Of a stretch of 64,000 bases of DNA, positions 12,988-25,099 are shown piece after piece. Under the pieces are notes generated by a model. That model saw only the letters and a program-made list of their open reading frames with translations. It searched no databases and was not told where the DNA came from. Made by a program: the position numbers and the translations under genes. The stretch is from Panopea generosa (taxonomy: Eukaryota > Mollusca > Bivalvia > Adapedonta > Hiatellidae), in contig CM055902.1 of assembly GCA_029582155.1 (NCBI GenBank), positions 13,112,041-13,176,040 on the forward strand, read 5' to 3'. Numbering within the stretch: the first letter of the stretch is position 1; every line of letters starts with the position of its first letter.

Positions 12988-12988
<1 letters not shown>

Positions 12989-13217
12989 GCAGAAGAAAAA
13001 AAAACCTAACAAAGTATAACCATTGAAGGAAATAACGTGTTTACGGTGATTTTTACGTCTGTATATTAAGAAAGTATTATTGACGTCATTTGTTGTATAT
13101 GTGTCTTTAAACACAATTTAAATACAATTGATAATTAAATAAAATTGTCAATACTGACGTTAATTCTTTTGATTCATATATCTTGCATACCGAATAAACT
13201 TTTTTTTGCATTTTACC

Positions 13218-13243
13218 AGGGTAAGATATTTCTATCTCACCCT
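13218..13243. repeat. Short inverted repeat (hairpin)
   Basis: Arms 'agggtaagata' (13218-13228) and 'tatctcaccct' (13233-13243) match at 10 of 11 positions around a 4-base loop. It lies 190 bp from a longer hairpin and may belong to the same element. Confidence 0.75.
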
Positions 13244-13432
13244 AGGGCCGAGATAAAGGTCTCGCGCTGTAACGTTAAAACCATTAAGATAGCAAAACAT
13301 ATACAATATATAAAATGGATCATATAATTAAGCATCTTAAAAGCGACGTTTGTAACATCTATAATGATAAATTAAGTTAAAATAATTTTTCAATGTGTTT
13401 TATATGCAAGAAAAATCATTCATGGCTTTTCG

Positions 13433-13519
13433 GTTTGGATATAAAATTCCGTCCCCTGGAATAACTGTTTTCGCGGACACTCGGCAGTTATCCCTCGGGA
13501 CAGAATTGTCTATCCAAAC
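13433..13519. repeat. Long hairpin / foldback element (35-bp arms, 17-base loop)
   Basis: The arm at 13433-13467 begins 'gtttggata'; the arm at 13485-13519 ends 'tatccaaac'. The arms match at about 29 of 35 positions. The GC content is higher than the surroundings. It could be a MITE remnant, since such palindromes are common as mobile repeats, or a structured RNA precursor. The plus-strand open frame at 13395-13592 simply runs through the palindrome and has no other coding evidence. Confidence 0.85.
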
Positions 13520-13789
13520 TATCGATTCTTTTATTCCAGTATATTACCGGTGTATTAATTTATACCAAACTTTAAGGTCTTTCCTTTATTGACATGCCAA
13601 TTTAATGTTGTTGTTTTTTTTGGAACTGGTGACATTTTAAGTTATCACCTTGTTGATATGCAGATAACCGACATATATCACGTTATTTCTTCTTATAACC
13701 ATAGAACTGCTGGTATAATATAACAGTTTGATTATAGCATATAATTGTCTGGAACATTATTTCTGTAACCAAACATTAATTACGATAAA

Positions 13790-13905
13790 TTTGAAAGTCG
13801 ATTTAATACAACACCTTGTTAAATTCATGCAGCGTTACATAAAACGGTTATCAGTGTATTTGACTTCTTTAAAATAAAATAAAAAAGCATCTTAATTTGT
13901 ATGAC
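13790..13905 (+). repeat. Family 2 fragment
   Basis: The sequence 'gcagcgttacataaa' and 'cttaatttgta' with the intervening text matches 23865-23945 in family 2. Homology seems limited to about 100 bp. Confidence 0.55.
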
Positions 13906-14276
13906 TATTTTTTGTTTCTTTCTAGTTTAACTTTTTCTGAACACATTGAAACAAATGCACATTGGTGGTTGATATAACATGTGAGGTTATCAAAACCACA
14001 CCTAACCTCATAACATTGTTTTTTACCAAAGATTACATATTCCAGTTTCATGGTTAAAGCAAATATATTATTCGTAGTTGATGTTTTGTTTTCTAAGATT
14101 AGTTTGACACCCCTGTGGTGAACCACATAGTTAAGGTACACGGTATAGTGCGATATTAATGAGATCAAAGATCTAGCACTTATTGTTGCAAATAGTACAT
14201 GGCATTTTGTTAAAGAGGTCTCCATATCAATATGTGTTAAATTTTGAAATTCAAGGACGGTGTCAAATTTGACCAA
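13905..14276 (-). other. Unrecognised 123-codon open frame
   Basis: This is the longest open frame in the window that does not come from a tandem repeat or a recognised repeat family. Starting at MVKFDTVLEF, it has no signal peptide, transmembrane segment or motif that I recognise. In a 64-kb AT-rich window a frame of this length may arise by chance or be part of a decayed repeat. No flanking splice or promoter signal supports it. Treat as non-gene unless homologues are found. Confidence 0.1.
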
Positions 14277-14279
14277 AAA

Positions 14280-16140
14280 AGGGGTCGTTAATCATATGAC
14301 CTACGAAAACAACCATTCGCAGTTGTATTAAGACTTTGCACCCGGATGAAGTAAATCTTTGATAAAAGTTGACAAATCAGACAACGTTGCCATAGAGAGA
14401 CAGTTTAATAAATACTTTTGTGAAAAAACATTACAGCTATTGCGTAAATATTGCATGTTGTTTGTAAATAAACACTTATACAGACTAAAGAAAAAAGGCA
14501 GAACTACGTCGTCATATCACAGGGCTATGCTATGTGAGGTTGCTGCATAATAAAAATTCATCACATTAATCAAAAATTGTCATAAACTATGTAAAACTGG
14601 AAAATTTTGTTGCGCTTCCAAACCTACCGTATGATTCGGTCCTAGTTCCATATGACTTCTATTTTGTTTCCCAGGTTCAAAAAGTACCTGTCGTGAATAT
14701 ATTTTGTCCAATAAAAACATCTCGGATCTCGTATACACAAGTACACCCAGGACAGTTCATGAAAAAGCATTACAAGTTAGAAATAGGAGATTGAAGGTGT
14801 ACGTGTCAATGCGCGAGGAAATGTTATGGGAATCAAAACGAAATCTCAAAGCAATTCACTATAAATTGTGTTTAGTACACCCTATTGCATTTATCCATTT
14901 GTTTTATTGCACAAAACAAACAAATAGTTGCCGATGTATCCGTTTTGACCTTGCTGTGTTTGTAACAAACATTAACCCTAATACATTTTGTTAATAGTGT
15001 AGGGAACACTTATCAGATGAGTTATTAAGGTACAGCATATCTTAGAATTCTCAATATTCTCGTTTAAATATTTTCAATTATTAGAAACAAAAACCGCAAA
15101 ATACATTTGTGGAAAAGTTTAAGCTTGGATATCCTCTCTTCAAAAGTCGCCTGTTATTTGTTTCAAATACAAATAACACCGTCATGAATTATGCACTTAA
15201 CCAAACACTGAGTATTTAGAGACAATTTAGCATATGGGATCGAAATTAACTTACGGTCACATACAGATTATAGCACTAGATAGCATAAGTATCAATGGCA
15301 TTAATACCAAAAATATGTCATTCTATGAAATAAAGTTTCAATGAATTATATAAGACGTCATTTGACATAGTTGGTATACATGGCATGGCCCATATTCGCT
15401 CATCACGAATATATAACTCCTCATTTTGAATATGTAGTTATTTCAAATTCCAATACTGCTTTTATCGAATAATTCTAAATAATATATGCATTTAAACTTT
15501 TCTAAAGACATGAATTCTGCATACTAACGTCATTATCGCCAGTGATCTTGGAACTGGACTATAAACGTAAGAATTAATTAAGAAAGCAATTTCAGTTTGA
15601 GTACATACTCAAATTGAGATGATTTGTCAATACATGGCCACTTACTTGAATATGTTTATTTCAAAGCTTGGTGAAAGGTAGGGTGTATCCTAAGATAAAG
15701 GGTTTAGTTCCAATTTTATTCAATTCGATATCTCTAACATTAGTACCATTGGTTGCAAATTGTCAATGGTTCATTTGTATTATTTATATTTAAAATAGAG
15801 ATTTTACAATAATTAGATCATCCAAGAAATCTTATTCAATGTATTTTATTGTATAATGAAATACAAAAACTATGCGATTTTTATTTTTGAAATAAAATCA
15901 ATATGCAAGCCTAATAATTCCTTACTCATACTTTTGTTTTCGATTTACGTATATTTTGATATTTGATGTAAACGCTTCCATTATACGTATAGGCCTACTA
16001 AAACGATTCCTAGAGGGTTTCGTACGCACCAATTCTGCGCACAAAGGGAAGTTACTTTGTCGAGTTGTCTCAGTCATTTGACAGCTCGGTTTTGTTAAAG
16101 AGAAATACAAGAGGTAAAGGAGCGGTTTACAATGAAAAGG
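14280..16140. other. Unassigned stretch
   Basis: There are short open frames at 14359-14550, 14704-14994 and 15922-16146 (minus), none with recognisable domains. The segment at 15980-16090 is more GC-rich than its surroundings and contains 'aaagggaagttact', similar in style to the AAAGGGAGATAA motif of family 2, but I could not match it to another part of the window. Confidence 0.5.
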
Positions 16141-16149
16141 GTTCAATTA

Positions 16150-16560
16150 AACTAAAACTGAAATATCACTTAATGAGTAGAAGTGTAGGTAATGAAACAT
16201 TATAACTGGCAGAACATTGGTTACGATTTTAGTTTTGATATATTAAGACGACTGTAATTTTTTTTTAATGTATCTGATAACAGTGGAACATCATACTTAA
16301 GAAACATGGTTACAATCAAAAGTGACAGCATTTCGAAAATTATGAAAATATTTAATTTGAAATACTTCTAACTCACACAGTAAATCATAACCAACATTAA
16401 TTTTAATGTCGCATCAAAAGAAATTAAGCTTAAGATTTTCAGTTTGAAGTATTGTCTTGTATTGTTAAATAATGATTAATTATACTTCAAATGTTTGATA
16501 AATTAGTCACAAGCACAACCAGTTATATAATCCGCGATATCGTTTTAAATTTTGGTACAC
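16150..16560 (+). repeat. Possible repeat fragment related to 5490-5760
   Basis: 'gaaatatcacttaatgag' and 'ataactgg' here match in order with 5506-5560. Similarity further along is weak. This may mark another piece of family 1 or of its flank. Confidence 0.4.
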
Positions 16561-16898
16561 AACATTTTTGTTATAGAGGACGATAAATAATGGTACTATC
16601 CCTGTTTGACAGTGACACTTTGTGTAATTTATCATTGCATGCATTGTTTAATAAACATCCAGTATCAACCAATTATTACAAAGTATCTATATATTTTCAA
16701 AAACACAATAATGTATTCGCTGCCGTTCTGTGAGGGAAAAGTGTCAGAAAATCCACCGCATTCGCTCTTCTTTTGTTTTAATGACATTCACATATTTTTG
16801 CTAGCCATATTTTTAAAGTGTTTGATATGGTCATACGATGGATCAAAATAATAACCTTCCGCATGCAAAGTGGATATCACACTTTCTGTTAGTTAGTT

Positions 16899-16963
<65 letters not shown>

Positions 16964-17549
16964 GCACACGTGCCCGTGCGATATAAAACGGAGTATACGA
17001 TAATACAAAAATGGAAGTTTGTGTTTTATGATAACTAATTCTAATGATACGAGATATCATTCATTCTCTTAATTGTCGCGTGTGTGTAAATTTTCATAAA
17101 ACATTAGCAGTTTGCCTGTTATAAGCCAACATCAACTTAATGGCATAACATTATATACAAGTAAAGGCTTCAAAGAGAACAGCATTGAGATGAATAATGT
17201 TCATGTCCATAATGATTTGACATAAAATCCTGCATAAAATTCATTTCTATAAAGTTTGACGTTTTATTTGATTTCTGTGTATTGAAACATGCTCCAATGT
17301 TATCAGGAAATGTAACATTACTTAAAGTCTAAAACGAAACATTAAAGTTTAAAACAAATATGTTCAAGATATCGACGGATGCATAGTTCCTATATAGTCA
17401 CACCAAATTAACTGCCAGGTATATATTGTTATTAATTTGCCTAAGCTGCACTCACTGATTGATATACTTTCTTTCCTATCTCGTTCAATGTGAACATAGA
17501 GAATTTCATGTTCTAGTTTTAAGTATGCATCATCGTTAGGAAATGTATC
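16561..17549. other. Unassigned stretch around a (CT)n array
   Basis: Apart from the dinucleotide array at 16902-16961 I see no repeat match, RNA gene or coding signal. The 81-residue open frame at 16606-16851 shows no domain. Confidence 0.5.
16902..16961. repeat. (CT)n microsatellite
   Basis: About 30 perfect CT units, followed by a short GC-rich 'tgcgcacacgtgcccgtgcg'. Confidence 0.98.
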
Positions 17550-17935
17550 AGTATCTTATCGTTATATTTATTCAGGTCTCACTACACAGTTGTTCATTAT
17601 TCTCTAAAATAGGTTCTAGGATTTTCACGGTTAAACTATTTCACATGGATGTTTTTTAACGTATTGTTTCATAGCATAGACACTAACTGGTAGGTTGACT
17701 TGTGGACTTGGTGATTTTTAAAGATGGTGCAGTGCGCCTAAATTTTTTCTCTCATAAAAAGTCCGCAAAAGCTCATAAATACATGCATCTGTTAAAATAC
17801 TATAAAAGTCACATTTCTACACCAGTGATGTCTTATTGCACTATATGCTATGCAAGTTTTTGCTCTACTCATATGCAGCAAGAAATCACGACTACTATAA
17901 ATCAGTTAAACTTATTGTGAATGATATTCCACGGA
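17550..17935 (+). repeat. Family 1 fragment (copy C)
   Basis: It aligns to 1890-2275 in copy A: 'caggtctcactac', 'ggttgact', 'tataaaagtcac', 'gtgatgtcttattgca...atgctatgc' and 'gcagcaa' occur in the same order. The fragment lies about 900 bp upstream of copy B, in the same orientation. Confidence 0.75.
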
Positions 17936-17999
17936 TTTGTAGTAGATTGTATATGCAGGCGGAACTATCTGTTATAGAAATGCCAATTTCCTTTAGAAC

Positions 18000-18540
18000 T
18001 TGATATTGAGCCGATAGTGGTGCAATATCGGGCGAGGGCGTCACCCATGTCTGACTAATTTTAACCTATAGACAGAAGAGTAAGTAGCGAAAGCATCAGT
18101 CCATTGTCCGATAGAAAGAGATTTCATGGAGGAGATTGGGGCGACAGTAGGAATTTTCAGAAAATGTGAACTGAAATGACAGTGTTGGACAGACAGAAAA
18201 GACTGTAGAATAATCAACCAATTTATTGTTTCATATATTCTCTTACTTTCAGAGGAAAAGAGACATATAAGTGTATAGAAACAGCTGTTTAATTACTGAG
18301 CACAGAAGTGCCCTGATTAGATGGAAGAGCAGAGTTTAAGGAAACTACTTTCATTATTGACACATTCAGATTAGACATGACCTGATTGAATGGCTTGGCT
18401 AGTGGTAATATGGCTTGATTTATGACGCACTGGTCAAATTGTTGTGAGTCCTTGCCCCTTGATGAATTAAGTATGACCAAGTTATGTAACTCGGGTGTGA
18501 TTGCAGCAGTTATGGCTGCTGTCAGCTGTTAAACGGCACT
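18000..18540 (-). pseudogene. Decayed retrotransposon gag-like coding remnant (DIRS-type?)
   Basis: On the minus strand one open segment (18480 down to 18289) contains 'INQAILPLAKPFNQVMSNL' and, further on, 'LNSALPSNQ'. About 200 bp later, in a shifted frame, 'QWTDAFATYSSVYR' appears (around 18115-18067). The order 'LPLG-like ... L-x-LLPS ... spacer ... QW-x-AF-x-x-Y-x-x-VY' resembles capsid-like ORFs that I recall from DIRS-type retroelements of aquatic animals. The region is more GC-rich than its flanks. It is broken by frameshifts and stops, and no reverse transcriptase or recombinase is visible nearby. The assignment is by motif memory only; another retroelement or an unrelated old exon is possible. 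Confidence 0.4.
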
Positions 18541-18654
18541 GTCCGGTTGATCTGGTTCATGCAAATAATTAACATCAGCTACAGCGACATCATTTGATGG
18601 CTGACTAGTTGTCAACGTATGTGCCGGTCCTGGTGGATGAATATTTCGGTTATG

Positions 18655-18782
18655 GATATGAGTAGAACTACCGTCCTTCCTCAATAATCGTGTCATATCT
18701 CTCGTAACCCTAAATTTTTTTGATCGAGCTAACAGGCAACGTAGGTGTTCTTGAGACGTTACCTTAGGCCTCGTCAACAGAG
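18655..18782 (-). mobile_element. tRNA-related SINE (type 2), decayed copy
   Basis: On the plus strand 'gagtagaactaccgtccttc' is shared with 40375-40396 and, with few changes, with 27650-27670. The downstream part 'gagacgttaccttaggcctcgtcaac' corresponds to the tRNA-like head at 40480-40507. This copy lies between the gag-like remnant and copy B. The minus-strand open frame over it is not a gene. Confidence 0.65.
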
Positions 18783-19222
18783 TATACACGTGTTTTAATT
18801 TCAAGTTAAGGTTACCTATAATTGTCACAAGCTCCAGAAAAATAAATCATTAAAGCATCATTTTTGGGAAGAGAAAACCTTTGAGCAGAATTAAATATAC
18901 CATATCGAGGTTGCAAATATAAACAGAAACTCGTTGTCTACTTAATAATTTCGTCAGTTTTTATCATTATGTATTCTGTCTTAAATGTGATTAAAATTGT
19001 GTGTACAACTGGCCACTGCAATGGCAATCACACAAACATCAAATTTTGGTTAACATAATGATTTCTTACGTTTTATTTAACTACGTGTTTTGATGAATTA
19101 CAGCTTCCATATACTAGGCTGTCATAACTGAGAGTTGTTCGTGAACGTTTTTACATCTGAAAAAAAGTTCCTTTATTCCTTAGCAATTGTCAAAATTTCA
19201 ATTGTGTTTTTTTTAATATTCA

Positions 19223-19382
19223 CACGGGTCGAAAGCGCAGTGGGTAGAGCGTTGACCTGCTGGCGCCAGAGATTGCGGGTTCGATCCCAGTTTCGGCTAG
19301 ATGACCTCTCATAGGCAACACTCACTGCCGGTTCTTTCGAGGAAACGGACTCAATAGCTATTTATATGTGTTCATAAATATG
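19223..19382 (+). mobile_element. tRNA-derived SINE (type 1), best-preserved copy
   Basis: The head has an intact A-box-like 'gcgcagtgggtagagcg' and an intact B box 'gggttcgatccc'. These are RNA polymerase III internal promoter elements by family knowledge. The body continues 'gatgacctctcataggcaac', 'actcactgccggttctttcg' and 'ggaaacggactcaatagc'. It occupies the same position inside copy B as the copy at 577 does inside copy A, so it was inserted before the family 1 duplication. A full functional tRNA is excluded because the cloverleaf is not complete and the body is fused to it. Confidence 0.92.
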
Positions 19383-21689
19383 TGATTTTTTCTTTTATAT
19401 TTCTATAACGTAAAAGTAGCATATGGTCATCTGAATTCCGGGTTAACATGTTAATATTTAATTAGAATGTTTGTCTTGATGCTGGTTGTTTCACGCCATA
19501 TAGTAATGTTCTAAATTATTAAAACCCTCTGTTGTTAATAAACACAGCACAGCGTTATCATTTAAATAAAGAAGATACACAGAAATCTGATTCATAGAAA
19601 TGTCAGCAACTATACTGAGTTGTAAATGATGCTCAATATATTTCTGTTAAGAAAAGGTAAAGTTACACCCTCCCCCCTTGTTACAATCTCCTTTCACTTT
19701 ATAAAAATGCAGGAAAAGGATTCAGATGTTAAACACACCGTTTTATCTTATCGTGCATGATCTGATTGATATGAATAAGTGACCACTTATCACAGGTTTA
19801 ATTAAATTAAACCACAATTCATTGTCTTTAATTAAATCCTGTTTTTTTAAGTCGATAAAAAACAAAAACAAAACAGAATACGTTACTCATACGGTTAAAT
19901 TACTTTACAATTAGCGAATTCAGGATGTATATAGCATCCACAAGACTATGATTATATTTCAGTCAGAATTAAGCGTCCATCGATATATCATTTTCTAAGG
20001 ATCATTTTCTTCAGCAGTAAACAACATAGTTATCCCTCCTAAATTACTAAGATCCCTTGTGTTCTCATATTCAGTACACTGCTATGACACCAGTTGACCA
20101 GCTACGTGGAAGCACGTATCTATAAAAATAAAGAAAAATATTTCTTTACAGTACTCTTTTAAAATATTTTATCAAACGCATATGATATAGTGTTATCTAA
20201 ATATTTAGATGCTGCAATTAGTATGTGTGAAGTAATCAGCCAATGAAGTTCAATAAACGTTGATTTATGCGTACTGATACATGCCGTTATACCGCAACAT
20301 TATCATAAAGATTGTACATTTACATGCTGATCCCAATGGAGGGTGTATATCCGTTTTCTGTTTTTTATACCTAATTTCTCTGTTAACGCCTTTATTCATA
20401 TTATAATGCTAACTAGTCCTTTTGTCACAGTTGTGTTTACATTCACCAAGGTCTCACTTCACTGTTGAATTTTATACCTTTGTTCTATATAAAATAAGGT
20501 CTAAAGATTTCCAAAGCAAAAAAACATCCACGTCAATAAAAAAATAAAATATGTTTTCCATAGCAGGACTTTATCCGCATTTTAAAAAAAACAAAAAAAA
20601 CAATTAAATTCGCTAAATAGTCATAAATAAGCATTTGCTAAATTTCTATGAAAATCACTTCTTCAACAACAGTGGCGTTCTTTTGCAATACTCATCTGCA
20701 GATAAAAGCTTAAGCCCCTATGAACCATTTTGACTTTCAAACTATGACAAAAAAAGCTCGCAACTGTACAGTAAGACGTTGAGAATTATGCCCCATTAGT
20801 CGCTACATTTTTCTAAAAATATCTTAATTTATTAACTACCACGGCCATGTGCTTGTCTCGGTTTGTGTCGTCTGTCAAATTATCTAGATAACGATTATTT
20901 TTTCATAATATTTTTAATAATTGTTTCTTTATATAATCACTGAAAATATTTCAGTTTGAACTGTTCATTTTTCAACGTGACCTTTCAGCAAAAAATGTAT
21001 ATAAAGTGCAAAAAACAATTATTGACATTGCGGTGAAAGCTGACGTTATGGCATGTGTTTCCTTGTTTGACCCAATTATTAAGAAAATAATTCATTTGTG
21101 ACATATGTAGGTCTGTCTATGATATAAAACGGCGTCATGATAAATTACCCTTTTTGACTCGTCTTTAATATATCATATCCATGAATCATCATCATAATCA
21201 CGCGTATTTCCTGCCTTGTGGAAGTGTTCGTGTTTAATGGATACAAATCGTACAAACAAGACATCCTAAACACATAGATGTCATTTACCATAACGACAGG
21301 CGGCTCCCATAGATCACACTTTGTAATACTAACCAGGAATATGACGATTGTGATTTAGAATTATAAAGGATAAGTAGTCAGATACACCGAATAGTGAAGA
21401 TGACAGGGTAAGAAATGTTATGGTGCTTCTGTTTTAGTAATGTCGACTTAATTACAAATATCTTAGTATATCAAATTCATATTAGTTCCTAAAATGTTGA
21501 TACTGTGTCCAAATGAGCGCCCATGTGTGTGCATGCATGCGTGTATATGTGTTTACATAGAAGTTAGTGTATACTAAACTTGTAATTAATGTGTTATATA
21601 CATTTATCTAATTATTTGCACGGTATTACAATATAGTATTATGATGGGGAAAATTACGTTGTTACATTAATAACAGTTATTGTTGTTGT

Positions 21690-21915
21690 TAATTGTCTTC
21701 TTTTTCTTCTTTCTCTTCTTCTTCTTAATATTATATTCTTCTTCTTCTCTGCTTTTTCTTCTTCTTCTTCTTGTTTTTCTTTTTTTTCTTTATCTTCTTT
21801 TTATTATCATTATTATTCATCAGCTTCTGCTTTTTTACAATCATCATCATCATCTTCTTCTTTGTCTTCGTCTTCGTCTTATTCTTCTTTTTCTTTTTCT
21901 TTTTCTTATTCTTCC
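21690..21915. repeat. CTT/ATC-rich imperfect triplet array
   Basis: Mostly TTC/CTT with TTT, TTA and ATC variants. The Leu/Phe-rich open frames at 21680-21928 and 21771-21977 come from this array. The corresponding part of copy A (3665-3720) is short and unexpanded; in copy D (28639-28690, reverse strand) it is intermediate. Confidence 0.95.
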
Positions 21916-23043
21916 TAACGTTAACTGAAAATCACGACAAATCTTATTTAGTTTTATTAATAGCTGGAGTCGGTTGATACAAGAAATCTATTTTGTTTAT
22001 TCATCTAGAGGTTATATTTGACAATATTAAAATAAAACAAACAATAAGTGAAAGACATTTATTACAAAACATCTTGTCATCTACCATATTGAAAACTTAA
22101 AGGCAGCTACATTTTAAAATAAAGCATATATTGCATATGATTGGACCTGCATTTGTTTGGTTTGCTTTGCATAATGTAAGAGAATGCATTGAGACATAGC
22201 AGCAGTAGTCTGCCTAATTATGCAAATAGATGTAACTAGAAATAAATATTCGAATAACATTGTGTCGCCTTATACAATATGAAATGTAGACAGGAGAATG
22301 AAATTTAAATTTAGATATGTTCTATTTAATACAAACTACATGTACTAACATTGTTTTGATTATTGATTGTGAATAGCATATATTTTTCATACTTATATCG
22401 CGCAAGCATGCACATTTTAAGTATGTTAAGTAATTATTTTGATAGACCATCAGCTACCAGGTTCGAGAAATATGTAATTATTGATGACGCTCTTTAAAAA
22501 GTTTCATAATTTAAATTCACTATATTTCATTTGGTTAAGAACCAGAACTAATAATGTATTTTTATTGGTTTTGGATATCATTTTTTGCTATAAATGTATT
22601 AAAGTTCCTTCCATATATGTTGCCGTATTTGTTACTTTAATTAAAATTTTGATTTTTATGTTTAAAATTAATTAGAAAACGTTCAACAAAATTATGTAAG
22701 AAGTAATTTCCTTTTACAAAGAAAGAAACAACAGTTTACAAATTAAAACAAATGTATAAGGAGGAATAAGTGATTGATTGAAAATTTTCTTTTTAATGTC
22801 TTCGAGAGCTGACAGACGGTCAGTTTATTCAACCACTCTTTCCTTAGATCGTGGAAGGTTTACCCATACTCGTTTATGCAAAACAAAAATGTCACGATAT
22901 CTGTAATTAAATCTTACAAAAACTGACCAAAATAAATATGATTCTCAGAGGTTTTAACTGCATTTCTAGAATTAGTTTTCCGTCAATTTTGAAAATTATT
23001 TTTTAAGTAATAATATGCATTTCAATATTGTTATACACGCAAA

Positions 23044-23093
23044 CGATATGAATTTATTGTCTTGTGTGCGATATGAATTTATTGTCTTGTGTG
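23044..23093. repeat. 25-bp perfect tandem duplication
   Basis: The unit beginning 'cgatatgaatttattgtctt' is present twice without change (23044-23068 and 23069-23093). Copy A has only one such unit ('tattgtcttgtgtctagtg' near 5019), so this duplication is recent. Confidence 0.93.
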
Positions 23094-23689
23094 TAGGGAT
23101 TATATCTTTACCAAACTTTGTTCGAATAATTTGCTTTTAGAATACCAAATGCAGGAAGAAATTAATCTGTCTTACCAATTATTGGTTCTTTAGTTAAAGT
23201 AAGACCAGTACCGGTAAATGTTTTGAGAATATAATACATTTGATCATAAATAAACATTTAAGGCAGAAATCAATGCGCATTCTTTCAAATTGTAACGATA
23301 GGAATTACACTAATTTTACCAATTAACACATAATAATGTACATTACAGCTTAGCAGTCCATATTATGAATGTTGTTTTCAATGACTTATATCACTTCAAT
23401 GAAAATCATGAATAATTACTAAGACTTATAAGTGAGAAATTAACGTTCTACTAGTATACAGTTGTCCCTGTCCGTCATCCCAACCCCGTGGTAACATGAT
23501 TCTTACGCTTAAAATAAATTCCTATTAAATTAGGTTTTAGATATTTTTAAAATGGATCATAGTGATTGTAATTTCTTACTGCAGATGAGTGGAGCAAACG
23601 GTGATAAGGCATTAACTGCAATAAGACACTAATGGTGTTAAAAAGTGACTTTTATTGGATTTTAACAGATGCATGTTTAACTAATTATA

Positions 23690-24440
23690 TTGTTTGGACT
23701 TTGATTAGTTTGATTCCTGTATATATATTATATATATTTATTTATTAAAAACAAAACAAATTGGACATTCTCCGATGATAATTTTATTTTATTAAAAAAT
23801 TGTTATATCATTTATGGAATTGACTTTCTAATCTATTCTGATTTATTTTCAATATCTAAATGAACATTCAGCGTTACATAAAGAGTAATTAGTTGTTTTG
23901 ACTGCTTGAAAATATAATAAAATCCCGCTTTAAGTTGTACTTTGACATTTAGTTTGAACGACTTCCTAACATTTTAAGATAAATAGAAAGTTGACATAAC
24001 ACTGTGGTGTAAAACACACTAATCTTTGTTACATTAACATGCTGTGTCAGTGGAGAAGAAGTAAATGAATTACATATCGGTGCTTGTTTCCAATGAGTAC
24101 ATATTTAGTGTTGTAGTTGGAGGCTTTAGAAGGGAATAACATGTGTTTAGCTATTAATTAGCTTTATTAAATGGACATGTTCAATGGTACTTCCCGAGTT
24201 ATTTTATATTTGATAGATAGCATCGGCCTTCGTCATTACTAAAGAGACACACTCTAATATTGATAAATTTTCAGCTAACAATATTCTTGTAAAGTATGTA
24301 CTAATATAATACAAATATGGAAAAAATATTCCAAACGGTTGTAAGACCATTACTTTCGTTTCTATTTTTAAAAAGGACATTACTGAAATTAATACTTAAT
24401 AGAAAATTTTCCCCGCTCATTTATGCTCATTTATCATGAA
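23690..24440 (+). repeat. Family 2 repeat, copy 1 fragment
   Basis: It aligns to 27320-28060 and 39395-40150. Shared blocks are 'aaaacaaattggacattctc', 'agtttgaacgacttcctaac', 'gtgcttgtttcca-atgagtac', 'aatggacatgttcaatgg', 'atttgatagatagc' and 'gggacacac'-like. At 24053-24070 ('gtggagaagaagtaaatg') it preserves the empty target site of the SINE inserted at 27620. Confidence 0.85.
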
Positions 24441-25099
24441 TATAAAATGCTCAAAATATTTTAATTTCGTCGTTTTAATCTGTATGATCAAAACATATTA
24501 AAAAAGAAAAGCATGTACTGAAATCGAAATGTGCATATCTTAAATGAGCGGTTCGTTAATAAACAATAAGATGATTGCATTATGTCCTTTTGTCATTAAG
24601 AGTTGATTCGATAACTCTCCACCCACGCTTGGAAATTAAAAAGGTTGTCGAAACCACCTTTACTGTTCGATCGAGTCGTGTAAAAGAGATGGCCATTGAT
24701 CCTAGCAAAGTTTAAATGATAAGCGTTAGAACATATCGAAAACAACTGATGTTGGTTTTTGTTTTTGTTTTTATACCTTGTAGAAATTAAATATACGCGT
24801 TTCCTTATATATCAAATTAGGAAAAATAATAACGACCGTATCGGAAGTTCCGTTAAACGCTTGGAAACAAGTAATCCACTGTAAAACATTATGAAAATGA
24901 CAATTTGCAATAATTAGGCGACTTTTTTACAAATAATTTTTTATATTCGATTATTATTAATCACACTTTACATTTATCAAAACTAATAGTGTTTATTTAT
25001 GAAGTAAGCAACCGTATCCCATTGTTGAACAGACAAAATAAAGTTGAATTTAAACATTTCACGGGAAAGAAATAGTGATATTCTAAACAAAGCATACTT
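24441..25099. other. Unassigned AT-rich stretch
   Basis: I see no supported feature. Short palindromic or repeat-like text is not convincing here. Confidence 0.5.

Larger units (their letters stand above)
18830..23440 (+). repeat. Family 1 dispersed repeat, copy B
   Basis: This is the best partner of copy A (190-5345), with the same order of blocks throughout: 'attgtc' start, SINE at 19223, 'gaattcaggatgt' at 19917, 'aaggtctcac' at 20448, the 21120-21440 block, and the end at 'gaataattactaaga'. The most similar part is 21120-21440. Copy B differs from A by a large CTT-rich expansion (21690-21915) and lacks the TA expansion. A 25-bp tandem duplication sits at 23044. Confidence 0.85.

Noticed and set aside
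13905..14276. 123-codon minus-strand gene
   Set aside because: No motif recognised and no supporting signal; kept only as a low-confidence open frame.
19223..19300. Possible functional tRNA gene (A and B boxes present)
   Set aside because: No complete acceptor stem or cloverleaf pairing is visible and the tRNA-like part is fused to a repeated SINE body.
21680..21977. Leu/Phe-rich membrane-like protein
   Set aside because: Translation of a CTT-rich array that is unexpanded in the paralogous copy A.
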